NCBI RefSeq assembly: GCF_002204795.1
Contig: NZ_NIXO01000032.1
Coordinates: 1-64,000, forward strand
Direction of reading: 5' to 3'
Source of the DNA: Pseudomonas sp. K2I15
GTDB lineage: Bacteria; Pseudomonadota; Gammaproteobacteria; Pseudomonadales; Pseudomonadaceae
Length of the DNA stretch: 64,000 nt
A program made the position numbers and the translations under genes. Shown piece by piece: positions 1-9,053 of the stretch; the first letter of the stretch is position 1; each line of letters starts with the position of its first letter. Under the pieces are notes generated by a model. It searched no databases, had not been told where the DNA came from, and saw only the letters and a program-made list of their open reading frames with translations.

Positions 1-345
1 TTTGATTTTGCTTTTGATCTACACCACTCAAGCCGGCCGGTAGGCCGCTGTGCTGTTGATCTGCTTTTGATCTTGATCTTAGGCGCCCCGTTAAACCACG
101 CTGGCCGAACGCAGGTAGTACGGAGCGGGTAAACCGGCAGGACGCCGGTTTAGCCGCGACGGGGCAGGGACGCCCCGTCGCGGCGGCCCGCGTAGTAATA
201 CCGGAGAGAGGGCACACCGAGCCTAGGCGAGGTGCCGAGTGGTGGGGCAAGAGCGTTTTGCTTACTTTTGCGCTGTTCAAAAGTGACCCGCTGTAAGAGC
301 GGAACCCATATCAGCCATCACCCAAATAACGGATATGCCCCCTCA
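1..345 (+). repeat. Right arm of large non-coding palindromic repeat (copy 0)
   Basis: Non-coding stretch nearly identical to 13297-13643 and 23170-23518. It contains a short run of GATCTT-type units near 60-82, a long GC-rich inverted repeat around 140-182 (GACGGGGC / GCCCCGTC), and ends with a motif close to AACGGATATG beside the stop of the amidohydrolase gene. Open frames inside it are not conserved between copies, so I treat it as non-coding. Its left arm, if present, lies outside the window. Confidence 0.85.
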
Positions 346-1687
346 ATCCGCCGCATTGGCATACAAATAATCAGTCGCCAACGATGCCAACGTCCGAACC
401 CCAACCACCAACGCCGACTCATCCACAAAGAACCCCGGATTATGATTCGGCGCCGCCTTGCTCATATCCTGATCCCTCGGCGTCACCCCCAAAAACACAA
501 ACAACCCCGGCGCTTCCTTGGCATAAAACGAGAAGTCCTCAGCCCCACCCACCAACGGGGCGTTGACCACATCGCCATTCGCCGCCCAACGCAAACTCGG
601 CAGCATCTTCTCAGTCAGCGCCGGGTTATTAATGGTCGGATCGTACTTCTCAATGATCGTAACCTCAGCCTTGGCCCCACCACTCTCGGCGATCTTCTCC
701 ACGGTCTGGCGCACATCCGCATGCAGTTTCTGGCGAATACCATAATCGTAGGAGCGAATGGTCCCACTCATATCCACCGACTCAGGAATGATGTTGTACC
801 GCGTACCACCGTTGATGGTGCCAATACTCACCACCGCCGGAAACGACGAGATATCGGTACGCCGGCTGACCACCGTCTGCAGCCCCACAATGGTCTGCGC
901 CCCGACAGTAATCGGATCGATCCCGTCCCACGGCCGCCCGGCGTGCGTCTGCTTGCCCAGGATCTTGATCCGCAGGTCATCCGAGCTAGCCAGGGTAGGC
1001 CCCGGCCGATACGCGATCTGCCCCGCAGGCACACCAGCCCAAACATGAAGGCCAAACACCGCGTCCGGCTTGGGCGACTTCATCACCCCTTCCTGCACCA
1101 TCATCTTCGCGCCCCAGGTGTTTTTACCATCGGGGATAAAATCGCTAGGGCCCTCTTCGGCAGGCTGGAAGTAAAACACCACGGTCCCAGGCAGACGATC
1201 ACGCATACCGGTCAGGATTTTCGCCGTGCTCAGCAAGATGGCAGTGTGGGCGTCGTGGCCACAGGCGTGCATCACGTCGACTTCTTTATCGAGGTACACC
1301 CTTGGCCTTCGAGGCGAAGGGCAGGCCGGAAACTTCCTTGACCGGCAGCGCATCCATGTCGGCGCGCAAGGCAACGGTCGGGCCGGGCAGGGCGCCTTTG
1401 AGCACCGCGACTACGCCCGTGCGGGCGACGCCGGTCTTGACCTCAAGCCCCATCTCCCGCAGTTGCTTGGCTACAAGCTCCGCGGTGCGATGTTCTGTGT
1501 TGCCCAGTTCAGGATGGGCGTGGATGTCGCGCCGGGTTTCCAGCAAGGCCGGTTCCAGTACTTTCGCCTGGGCGGCGATTTCTTCACGGGCACTGTCCTG
1601 GCCGCTGCTGGCGGCGATGACCGCGCTGCTGGCGACACCGCACAGCAGGCCGAGTACCCATTGATGTGTAAGACCGGTTAAACGCAT
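343..1687 (-). pseudogene. Secreted M20-family amidohydrolase, frameshifted
   Basis: Probable zinc-dependent amidohydrolase of the M20/hippurate hydrolase group, exported by an N-terminal Sec signal (residues 1 to about 26, ending in AVIAASS). The first frame (1286-1687) holds RRDIHAHPEL and RADMDALP, then stops. The second frame (from about 1298 down to 343) resumes with VYLDKEVDVMHACGHDAH, PAEEGP, GLHVW, GGTRYNIIPE and GGAEDFSFY, all typical of the family. The frames switch at a CCC run at 1299-1301, consistent with one extra base or two missing bases. Together they would give about 447 residues, a normal family length. A good ribosome site (GGAG) precedes the start. It lies 52 bases downstream of the MscS-type gene on the same strand. 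It is either a recent pseudogene or a sequencing error. Confidence 0.8.
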
Positions 1688-1739
1688 AAGGACTTCTCCA
1701 TGATTATTGTTGTTGATCCTGACGTCGTCCGGGCAGCGC

Positions 1740-3899
1740 TTATTCTTTCTCCTGCACGCCTCCCGCCGCCGTCACCACTTGCACGCTCAAGCGCGGGGTG
1801 GCCAGGTCCAGCCCGGCCTCATCCAGGTGACGCTTGAGCGACAAGTTGAACGCCCGCGAAACCTCCCACTGCTTGATCGGCGCGGTCTTGAAGCGGGCGC
1901 GAAGAATCGCACTGCCGGACTCGAAACTTTCTACACCCTGAATCTCCAGCGGCGACCAGATGTTGCGCCGCTGCAACGGGTCGTTGCGCATCTTCTGCCC
2001 GACATCGCGCATCAGCTTGATGGCGTCGTCGATTTCCATGTTGTACGGAATCGCCACCCGGAAGATCGCGTAGCCGAATTCCCGGGAGTAGTTCTTGATG
2101 CTTTTGATTTCACTGAACGGAATCGTGTGCACGATGCCGTCGATGTCCCGCAGGCGCACCGTGCGGATGGTCAGGCCCTCGACCGTGCCCAGGTGACCGC
2201 CGACATCCACGTAGTCATCAATCGCCAGGGAGTCTTCGATAATGATGAACAGGCCGGTGATCAAATCCGCCACCAGCGACTGCGCACCAAAACCGATGGC
2301 CAAACCGATCACACCGGCACCGGCTAGCAGTGGCGTGACGTTCATGCCCATGTTCGCCAGGGCGACGATGGCGGCGATGATGAAGATGGTCACGAACAGC
2401 ACGTTGCGAATCAGTGGCATCATCGTCTGCGCACGCGCATTGGCCAGGCCTTTGCGCGAACGGGTCAGGGCGTGGTGGATGGCGGTGTCGCTGAGGATCC
2501 AGATCAACCAGGCGAACAGTAACGTACCGGCGAGCCCGAACAGCTTGACGCTGATTTCATGGCCGTCGCCTTCGGTAAAGCGGATCAGCGACAGGCCCCA
2601 GACCCGCAGGCCCAGTTCGATAAACACCAGCCACACCACCAGGTGGGCGAGGGTGTAGACGAAGCTTTTCAGGCGCTCGGAGTACAGCGCATGGCGCTTG
2701 TGCCCACGCTGGGGCTTGAGGGAATGGCGCCGCACCAGGCCGTTGATCACCATGCACAACACCAGCAACACTGTGCACAACAACGATTGGCGCAGGGCGG
2801 TGCTGGTGTCTCCGGCGGAGACGAAGGTGGCGAATAGCGAGATGCCCACCAGCAGCAATGCCGGGAGGTACCAGAAGGTGCCAACGATTTCGATGGTGTC
2901 GCTCAGGGCGCGGCGGGTCAGGCGGCGGGACAGCGGCTGGTTGCGGATGAGGTGCGCAATGGGCCGGCGGAAACGCAGGATGAACACGCCGGTGGACAGC
3001 GCGGCCATGACATTGGCGATGGTCGCGGCGACATGGGACAGGTGCTGGCCCAGGCTCTCGGCCAGGCGCGGGTCGCTGACAGCTTCACCAAAGGCGGCAA
3101 AGCTGCCGATCAGCCACAACGGCCGGAAGGCCTGGTGCCGCAGGATGTAAAGCGCGCGGTGGCGGTGCGGGCCGTCGAGCACGGAAAACGCAACGACGCA
3201 GATCGCCGAGAAGCACGTGCCCACCACCAGCGCGTAGGCCAGCACCATCGCCAGGGATTTGCCGAGGGACGAGGGCAACACGTAACTCATGTAGACCGTG
3301 ATCACCAACGCGATCAGCCATGGCCCTAGCTTGCGCAGGGCAAAGCGCAGCAGGTCCCAGGTCTTGGGGTGTTGGGGCAGTTCTTCGGTCAGGCCGAAGC
3401 GCTCGCGCACCCGGTGGCTGAGCCAGATCAACACGGCGGCCAGCAGGCTCCAGAGCATCAGGATCATGGCAAAGGCAAAGATGATCGGCAGCCACTCACT
3501 GGCCGGCAGCATCAGTGCCCGCAGTTCATCCTTGGCCTGGTCGAACTCGCTGGACCATCGATTGATCGGGCTGTCGGCACCGGTGAACTGTTGCTCCAGG
3601 CTGGACAGGGTGCCACCGATCAAACCGAGCACACCCTGTTCGGCGGCGGGCTGGGCTTTTTGCGTGGTTTCCCGGAGCTTTTTCAGGTCGCTCAGCAGCT
3701 TGGTGCGCTGCTGGTCGTTTTCCAGGGTCTTGATCACCTCGTCCAGGGACTGGCCCAACGGGACGTCGGCTTGCGGTTGGGTTTTGGTGCTGCTGCCCAG
3801 CAGGCCCGGCAGGCTCACGGCGTGGGCAGGCGTCATGGGCAGCAGGGTCAGCAGGCAGATAAACAGGCAACAGGGCAGGGCAAACAGACGGGCAAGCAC
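1740..3899 (-). CDS. Large MscS-family mechanosensitive channel
   Basis: Inner-membrane mechanosensitive ion channel of the MscS superfamily, 719 residues, much longer than the roughly 285-residue MscS. A signal peptide covers residues 1-27 (ends in TPAHA). A periplasmic, partly helical region follows, then many membrane segments from about residue 140. The MscS pore region is at about 515-550 (AGAGVIGLAIGFGAQSLVAD) and the beta domain follows at about 555-600 (DDYVDVGGHLGTVEGLTIRT, then RDIDGIVHTIPFSEI). Translation starts at a GTG. The architecture resembles YbiO- or MscK-like channels, but I cannot place it in a subgroup. It may be cotranscribed with the amidohydrolase downstream. Confidence 0.88.
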   Translation of the reverse strand: MLARLFALPCCLFICLLTLLPMTPAHAVSLPGLLGSSTKTQPQADVPLGQSLDEVIKTLENDQQRTKLLSDLKKLRETTQKAQPAAEQGVLGLIGGTLSSLEQQFTGADSPINRWSSEFDQAKDELRALMLPASEWLPIIFAFAMILMLWSLLAAVLIWLSHRVRERFGLTEELPQHPKTWDLLRFALRKLGPWLIALVITVYMSYVLPSSLGKSLAMVLAYALVVGTCFSAICVVAFSVLDGPHRHRALYILRHQAFRPLWLIGSFAAFGEAVSDPRLAESLGQHLSHVAATIANVMAALSTGVFILRFRRPIAHLIRNQPLSRRLTRRALSDTIEIVGTFWYLPALLLVGISLFATFVSAGDTSTALRQSLLCTVLLVLCMVINGLVRRHSLKPQRGHKRHALYSERLKSFVYTLAHLVVWLVFIELGLRVWGLSLIRFTEGDGHEISVKLFGLAGTLLFAWLIWILSDTAIHHALTRSRKGLANARAQTMMPLIRNVLFVTIFIIAAIVALANMGMNVTPLLAGAGVIGLAIGFGAQSLVADLITGLFIIIEDSLAIDDYVDVGGHLGTVEGLTIRTVRLRDIDGIVHTIPFSEIKSIKNYSREFGYAIFRVAIPYNMEIDDAIKLMRDVGQKMRNDPLQRRNIWSPLEIQGVESFESGSAILRARFKTAPIKQWEVSRAFNLSLKRHLDEAGLDLATPRLSVQVVTAAGGVQEKE

Positions 3900-3971
3900 G
3901 AGGCGGTCAACCTTAAAAACGACGAATTTGCCGAGTGTACGAGGCCGTCATGTTCAATGCGAGTGAGATTG

Positions 3972-4148
3972 TCATTCAGCGAGTTTGGCGAGGATCTTGT
4001 AAATCACGGTGCCGAGGATCAGCAGCATGCCGATCCACATGCCGAACACACCGAGGTTTTTGTCACGAAAGTTGAAGCCGATGGCCAGGAGGATCATGCC
4101 GGTCAGGATGGGGATGAGCATGGAGTGGAAGGCGGACAGGGTGATCAT
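3972..4148 (-). CDS. Small two-helix inner-membrane protein
   Basis: A 58-residue frame beginning MITLSAFHSMLIPILTG. It has two hydrophobic segments (about residues 9-25 and 34-51) separated by a short polar loop (FNFRDKNLG), and ends KILAKLAE. The composition is that of a genuine small membrane protein. It lies upstream of the MscS-type gene on the same strand with a gap of about 70 bases. Function is unknown to me. Confidence 0.6.
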   Translation of the reverse strand: MITLSAFHSMLIPILTGMILLAIGFNFRDKNLGVFGMWIGMLLILGTVIYKILAKLAE

Positions 4149-4325
4149 GGGGCGACGGCCTTGTCGGGTGGGAGTGGTTACAAGTCTAGGTCGATTTAGC
4201 GAAGTGCGAGTTGATCAGTGTCAGAAACGCGACAAACCCCGATTAATTTCTACACCCAATGGCTTTTTTTCGATTGGCCACGGTCAACATCCCTCAGGAA
4301 CCTTTAAACCCAGGAGCATCCATCC

Positions 4326-5228
4326 ATGAGCACACCCAAGGCACTGTTGATTCTGCACGGCAAGCAAGCCCTCAACGAGCAGGTGCGGGCGGCGGTGCAG
4401 GGCAAGCGCGACCAGGGCTGGGACTTGGCCGTGCGGGTGACGTGGGAAGGCGGCGATGCCCAGCGGTTTGTCGATCAGGCCCTGGCCGATGGCTATACGC
4501 GGATAATTGCCGGTGGTGGGGATGGCACGCTGCGGGATGTGGCCGAGGCCATGGCCCGGGCCAAGACAGAGGCCAGCCTGGTGTTGATGCCCCTCGGCAC
4601 CGCCAACGATTTTGCCCGCGCCGCCGGCGTGCCACTGGAGCCCGAGCAGGCCCTGGAGCTGCTGGATGTGGCGGCCCGCGCCATCGACCTGGGCGAGGTG
4701 GGCGGCCAGATCTTCCTTAATATGGCCACCGGTGGTTTTGGCAGCCAGGTTACTGCCAATACGTCTGAAGACCTGAAGAAGGTCCTCGGTGGCGCGGCGT
4801 ATCTGTTTACCGGCCTGTCACGCTTCAGTGAGTTGCGCGCGGCCTACGGTGAATTGCAGGGCCCCGACTTTCACTGGCGCGGCGAGTTGCTGGCCTTGGG
4901 TATCGGCAACGGGCGCCAGGCCGGCGGCGGCCATGTGCTGTGCCCCGGTGCGCTGGCCGATGATGGTTTGCTGGATATCAGCATTTTGCCGGCGCCGCAG
5001 GAAGTGGTCGGCACCCTGCGTAACCTGATGACGGACGGCTGGGGCCTGGACAATATGTTTGTGCGTGCGCGTTTGCCGTGGGTCGAAATCAAAGTCGCCG
5101 AGGGGCTGGCGATCAACCTGGATGGCGAGCCGCTGCAGGGTGACGACCTGCATTTCTCGGCCTTGCCCCAGGCGCTGCGGGTGCATTTGCCGGTGGATTC
5201 GCCGTTGCTGACTAATCGTCCAGGCTGA
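4326..5228 (+). CDS. yegS: YegS-like lipid kinase
   Basis: Diacylglycerol-kinase-fold protein of the YegS/BmrU group, 300 residues, close to E. coli YegS. It is expected to phosphorylate a lipid such as phosphatidylglycerol or diacylglycerol, with ATP bound at the GGGDGTLRD loop (about residues 61-69) and the conserved PLGTANDFAR at about 88-97. The start is fixed by AGGAG nine bases upstream. The C-terminal beta domain contains NLDGEPLQGD, normal for the family. Its last 17 bases overlap the 3' end of the convergent response-regulator gene. Confidence 0.9.
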   Translation: MSTPKALLILHGKQALNEQVRAAVQGKRDQGWDLAVRVTWEGGDAQRFVDQALADGYTRIIAGGGDGTLRDVAEAMARAKTEASLVLMPLGTANDFARAAGVPLEPEQALELLDVAARAIDLGEVGGQIFLNMATGGFGSQVTANTSEDLKKVLGGAAYLFTGLSRFSELRAAYGELQGPDFHWRGELLALGIGNGRQAGGGHVLCPGALADDGLLDISILPAPQEVVGTLRNLMTDGWGLDNMFVRARLPWVEIKVAEGLAINLDGEPLQGDDLHFSALPQALRVHLPVDSPLLTNRPG

Positions 5229-5871
5229 TGATCTGTTCGCGCACCGCGAACAACACCAGGCCCGCCACGTCGAAAATCTGCAGGCGCTTCATGATCTGCG
5301 AGCGATGGGCTTCCACGGTCTTGATGCTCAAGCCCAGGCCATTGGCGATTTCCCGGGTGGACTTGCCGCGCACGATCAAACGCAGGATTTCCAGCTGGCG
5401 TGCCGTCAGGTTGTGGCTGTGGGGCGGCGGGTTGGCCTGGGCCTGATTGCGCACCAGCGCCTGGTTGATCACGGTGTGGGCGATGGCCGGGCTCAGATAG
5501 CGTTCGTTGTTGCTCAAGGCCAGCAACGCGTGTTCCAGCTCATTGGCGGTGGTGTCCTTGAGCAGGTAGCCATGGGCGCCGGACTCCAGGGCGCACATGA
5601 TCAGTTCCGGGTCGGTGTGCATCGACAGGATCAGCACTTTGCTCTTCGGATAGGCGCGCTTGAGGGCCTTCAACGCGTCGAGCCCGCCGGTGTGTTTCAT
5701 CGACAGGTCAAGCAGCACGATGTCGGGTTGCAGCGCGTCGAAGCGCTCCAGCAACTGGGCGCCATCGCTGGCTTCGCCGACGACTGCGTAGCCGGGAATA
5801 TCCATGACCAGCGCACGCACGCCAGCCCTGATCAGGGAGTGGTCATCCACCAGGAGTAAGTTGCACGTCAC
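5212..5871 (-). CDS. LuxR-family (NarL-type) response regulator
   Basis: Two-component response regulator of 219 residues. The receiver domain (about 1-120) has the acidic pair near residues 9-10, phosphoacceptor Asp55 (IVLLDLSMK) and KDTTANEL near its end. A LuxR-type helix-turn-helix follows at about 150-210 (LTARQLEILRLIVRGKSTRE). It starts at a GTG overlapping the stop of the histidine kinase gene by four bases, so the pair is translationally coupled. The target genes cannot be read from the sequence. Confidence 0.92.
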   Translation of the reverse strand: MTCNLLLVDDHSLIRAGVRALVMDIPGYAVVGEASDGAQLLERFDALQPDIVLLDLSMKHTGGLDALKALKRAYPKSKVLILSMHTDPELIMCALESGAHGYLLKDTTANELEHALLALSNNERYLSPAIAHTVINQALVRNQAQANPPPHSHNLTARQLEILRLIVRGKSTREIANGLGLSIKTVEAHRSQIMKRLQIFDVAGLVLFAVREQIISLDD

Positions 5872-6761
5872 TCTAGAACCTTATTGGGGTTGGCCCGTTC
5901 GAGGGCACGGGGCGCCCAGGGGAAAAGCGCTTCGATCCGTGTCCCAAAGCCTGGCTGGCTATTGACGGACAATGTGCCGCCCAGTTGATCAATCCGTTCG
6001 GACATCCCGGCCATGCCCCGTTGGCCTTCCAGGGCGGGGTTGATAGCGGGCGAAAAGCCCTGGCCGTCATCACTGATAAACAGCGACAGGCCTTCAGGCA
6101 GGCGTTGCAGGCGCACCAGCAGGTTACGTGCCTGGGCATGGCGCAGCATATTGGTAACGGCTTCCTGGGTAATCCGAAACGCGGCGACGGCCATCTCTTC
6201 CGGGATACCGGTCAGCCGTTGATGGCATTCCAGGCTCCAGCTCACCCGAGTGTTTTCCAGGGTCTTGAGCAGGTGCGCCCGCAGGCTCGCCTCCAGCCCC
6301 AGGCTCGCCAGTTGCCGGGGGTTGAGAATGGCGGACACGTCCTGCACCTTGGCCAGGGTTTCGTTCAGGGTGTTGCACAGCACCGCACAATGGCCCTGCA
6401 AGTCTTCTGGCAGGCGGCGCTTGAGCCATTCACTTTGCAACTTGGCGGCGGTCAACAGTTGGCCGATATCGTCGTGCAGTTCGCGGCTCAGGCGATGACG
6501 TTCGTTTTCCTGCACCTGCAACAAGCGATCGGCCAATTCCTGGGGCTGGAACTTGATGGACTTGCGTGAGCGCCACTGTTGCAGGCCTACCACCAGCAGG
6601 GTGGCCAGGTTCAATAACAACAGGGCTAAAGGGAGATCGGCCGAGCGCGTATAAGCCCACAGGCTGAACAGGCACGAGCACAGGCATAGCGCGAGGGTCA
6701 TCCAGCGTGCATTGCTTCGGGACACGGACCTTGCGATGAGTGACTTCAGGCTGGCGTACAT
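5868..6761 (-). CDS. NarX-type sensor histidine kinase
   Basis: Membrane histidine kinase of the HisKA_3 class, 297 residues. Two membrane segments (about 22-38 and 43-62) enclose almost no periplasmic loop, so there is no evident extracellular sensor domain. The phosphorylated His96 sits in RELHDDIGQ, the ATPase N-box is AVTNMLRHAQA, and later motifs are SDDGQGF and GMAGMSERIDQLGG. It is the partner of the downstream response regulator. No Shine-Dalgarno-like sequence precedes the ATG used here; Met21 is an alternative but would remove the residues leading into the first membrane helix. Confidence 0.88.
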   Translation of the reverse strand: MYASLKSLIARSVSRSNARWMTLALCLCSCLFSLWAYTRSADLPLALLLLNLATLLVVGLQQWRSRKSIKFQPQELADRLLQVQENERHRLSRELHDDIGQLLTAAKLQSEWLKRRLPEDLQGHCAVLCNTLNETLAKVQDVSAILNPRQLASLGLEASLRAHLLKTLENTRVSWSLECHQRLTGIPEEMAVAAFRITQEAVTNMLRHAQARNLLVRLQRLPEGLSLFISDDGQGFSPAINPALEGQRGMAGMSERIDQLGGTLSVNSQPGFGTRIEALFPWAPRALERANPNKVLE

Positions 6762-7081
6762 AGGAGGCGCATTTCACGTTTATATGCATCATGAAGTTGA
6801 GTCACTTCGAGCGGGGCATGGTACCACCACTATTACCGTTGGTCGCCTGGCGCCGAGCTTGATGAGGATTATTAATCATGGCAGCGCCCCGGGAGGTAGT
6901 CCCGGAGTTCAAAGAGTGGGGGAGTTGTATCATTGAAGTTGTTTTGTATCGGTATTGTCGTTAGTGGCTTATTGATATTTTTCTGCTAACGACGACGTAA
7001 TGCATGATTAGTTGTGGCTGTCGTTTCTGGATAAGTCGGTCATTGAATGCGACATTTTTGTCGATTAAATGCAAAGGATAC
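6762..7081. other. 320-base intergenic region with two hairpins
   Basis: No convincing gene. It is AT-richer than its surroundings. It contains a compact palindrome at 6889-6905 (CCGGGA, five-base loop, TCCCGG) and a wider inverted repeat at about 6958-6991 (GTCGTTAG / CTAACGAC). The kinase promoter should lie here. Confidence 0.5.
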
Positions 7082-7531
7082 TCAAATCGCGTAAGGCATG
7101 CGGTGCTGTTGCTTATAGCCAAAATCGCTTTGCGGGATGTGTTGGACGACAGTGGCAATCAACACGGTTTGTTCCGTTTCATCCAGGCCAAGTTTTCCGG
7201 TTTTGGCGTCGATCAATTCAAGTTGCCAGGCCAGCAATGTCAGGCAGGCATTCAGGGCGTCCAGCGCCTCGTCATGCAATTGCAGCGGGCTGGCAGCATT
7301 GCTGATCAGGTACTGCACATGCCGGGAAAACTCGCCAATGGCGCGCAGGGCAAGGGCGTCTGACTTCTCCGCAAGCTTGATCAGGCTGTTTTTCATGCAG
7401 TCGACAGCGTCACTGTCGTTGCGGATCAAATGCAGGTGATTCAGGCACTCCTGGGATTTGTCCAGCAGCATTTGCGCCTCAAGGAGGAACTCGGGAAGTG
7501 CAAGTTGCCACTCTTTGCCGTCGTTCATCAT
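7082..7531 (-). CDS. Small helical protein of unknown function
   Basis: A 149-residue, mainly helical, acidic protein beginning MMNDGKEWQLALPEF. It has no signal peptide or membrane segment. The helix pattern (LLEAQMLLDKSQECLNHLHL, LIKLAEKSDALALRAIGEF, then EALDALNACLTLLAWQLEL) faintly recalls the helical bundle of a CheA-type HPt domain, but I see no conserved phosphorylatable His motif, so this is only a resemblance. GGAG about ten bases upstream supports the start. It is divergent from cheV, 547 bases away. Function unknown. Confidence 0.65.
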   Translation of the reverse strand: MMNDGKEWQLALPEFLLEAQMLLDKSQECLNHLHLIRNDSDAVDCMKNSLIKLAEKSDALALRAIGEFSRHVQYLISNAASPLQLHDEALDALNACLTLLAWQLELIDAKTGKLGLDETEQTVLIATVVQHIPQSDFGYKQQHRMPYAI

Positions 7532-8078
7532 GCAAGTCTCCACAACATACGGTCGGATAATGAGATGTCGCACTGGGTCAATGGCTTAAAAGTACCGCTG
7601 AAATATGACGAAGATCTGTAGGTCGCTTCCGACTTTTCAGTAGGCCTTTTATTTGAATGATGACCGGGCTCGCCCGAGCTCCCCACAATCTCCAGGGTTA
7701 TTCGCACAACTTCTTCCGTTGCCAAGACGTAAGTCTTTGGGCGACCCGTGGGCCGTGGGCTTGCGGTAGCAAACAAAAGCCTGACTCCATTCATGCAATG
7801 AGAATGGCGTCACATTAATGGCTATTAGATATCGCGAATATCAGGTTGGTCCTGATTGTGGATAGGGGAATCCCTTACATGAGGGAACCTCGCGGTCACT
7901 TAGTGGTCGCGCGGTGGTGGGGAGGGGCCTTGCGTTGAAGCTGGCTCAGTTAAGCATGATGTCAGTGTGACATCAATGGATTTGCATGGCATTTTAGTGG
8001 GGTCAAGGTCCGGCGTTTACGGCCGATAACCTCTTTTAGTGACCAGCAATATCCATCCGCTTACCCCAGGAGTCTTTA
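7532..8078. other. 547-base gap with four tandem hairpins upstream of cheV
   Basis: No gene I can support. Four consecutive short hairpins lie at 7840-7911: ATCAGG/CCTGAT, AGGG-GAAT-CCCT, GAGG-GAA-CCTC and a nine-pair stem at 7891-7911 with a TTA loop. A further palindrome (GATAT/ATATC) overlaps at 7828-7842. The two middle hairpins expose GGA at the loop edge. This could be a small RNA or a leader; no Rho-independent terminator is visible. Confidence 0.45.
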
Positions 8079-9014
8079 ATGGCCGGCATTCTCGACACGG
8101 TAGATCAACGCACACAATTGGTGGGCGAGAATCGCCTGGAGATCCTCATGTTTCGCCTGGCCGGGCGACAGCTGTTCGCGATCAACGTGTTCAAGGTGCA
8201 GGAAGTGCTGCAACTGCCCAAATTGACCCTGATGCCCCAGCGCCATCCGTTTGTCTGCGGCGTGGTCAACCTGCGTGGCCAGACGTTGCCGGTGATCGAC
8301 CTGTCCCAGGCTATTGGCATGCGCCCGCTGATTCCGGGGCCCAACAGCACCATTATCGTCACCGAGTACAACCGTTCGGTGCAGGCGTTCCTGGTGGGCG
8401 GCGTCGACCGCATCGTCAACATGAACTGGGAGGCGATCCTGCCACCACCGGCCAGTGCCGGGCGCCAGCATTACCTGACGGCCATCAGCAAGGTCGACGA
8501 TCAGTTGGTGGAAATCATCGACGTGGAAAAAGTCCTCGCCGAAATTGTGCCCTACAACGCCAAGGTCTCTCGCGAGAAACTCGAAGACCCAGTGCTGGAG
8601 CGCGCCCGTGGCCGCGAAGTGCTGCTGGTGGATGACTCCAACGTGGCCCTCTCGCAACTGCGCGATACCCTCGGCCAACTGGGGGTGAAAATGCATATTG
8701 CCAGCGACGGCCTCAAGGCCCTGAACATGCTCAAGGGTTGGGCCGACAGCGGCCAGGTGATGACCGACAAACTGTTGATGATCTTCACCGACGCCGAAAT
8801 GCCCGAGATGGACGGCTACCGCCTGACCACCGAGATTCGCAACGACCCACGCCTGCGTAGCCTCTATGTGGTATTGCACACTTCGTTGTCCGGCAGCTTC
8901 AACGACTCGATGGTGAAGAAGGTCGGTTGCGACAACTTCCTCTCCAAGTTCCAGCCCGACAAATTGGTGGACGTGGTTCGTCAGCGCCTGATGCTGGACG
9001 AAGTTCCGGCTTGA
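8079..9014 (+). CDS. cheV: Chemotaxis coupling protein CheV (CheW-receiver fusion)
   Basis: Scaffold protein linking chemoreceptors to CheA, 311 residues. The CheW-like domain (about 15-165) has the typical FRLAGRQLFAINVFKVQEV and VVNLRGQTLPVIDL stretches. The receiver domain (about 178-305) has LLVDDSN and phosphoacceptor Asp near 237 (MIFTDAEMPEMDGY). It is preceded by AGGAG. Phosphorylation of the receiver is expected to modulate adaptation. No other chemotaxis gene is adjacent, as is usual for free-standing cheV genes. Confidence 0.95.
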   Translation: MAGILDTVDQRTQLVGENRLEILMFRLAGRQLFAINVFKVQEVLQLPKLTLMPQRHPFVCGVVNLRGQTLPVIDLSQAIGMRPLIPGPNSTIIVTEYNRSVQAFLVGGVDRIVNMNWEAILPPPASAGRQHYLTAISKVDDQLVEIIDVEKVLAEIVPYNAKVSREKLEDPVLERARGREVLLVDDSNVALSQLRDTLGQLGVKMHIASDGLKALNMLKGWADSGQVMTDKLLMIFTDAEMPEMDGYRLTTEIRNDPRLRSLYVVLHTSLSGSFNDSMVKKVGCDNFLSKFQPDKLVDVVRQRLMLDEVPA

Positions 9015-9053
9015 GCTTAGGGTGACGGCTTTGCCCATCAGGAATGCAGGCCC

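Noticed and set aside
7528..7794. 88-residue minus-strand frame ending at the start of the small helical protein gene
   Set aside because: Although it touches the next start codon, it has a low-complexity unstructured sequence, no ribosome site and no recognisable pattern.
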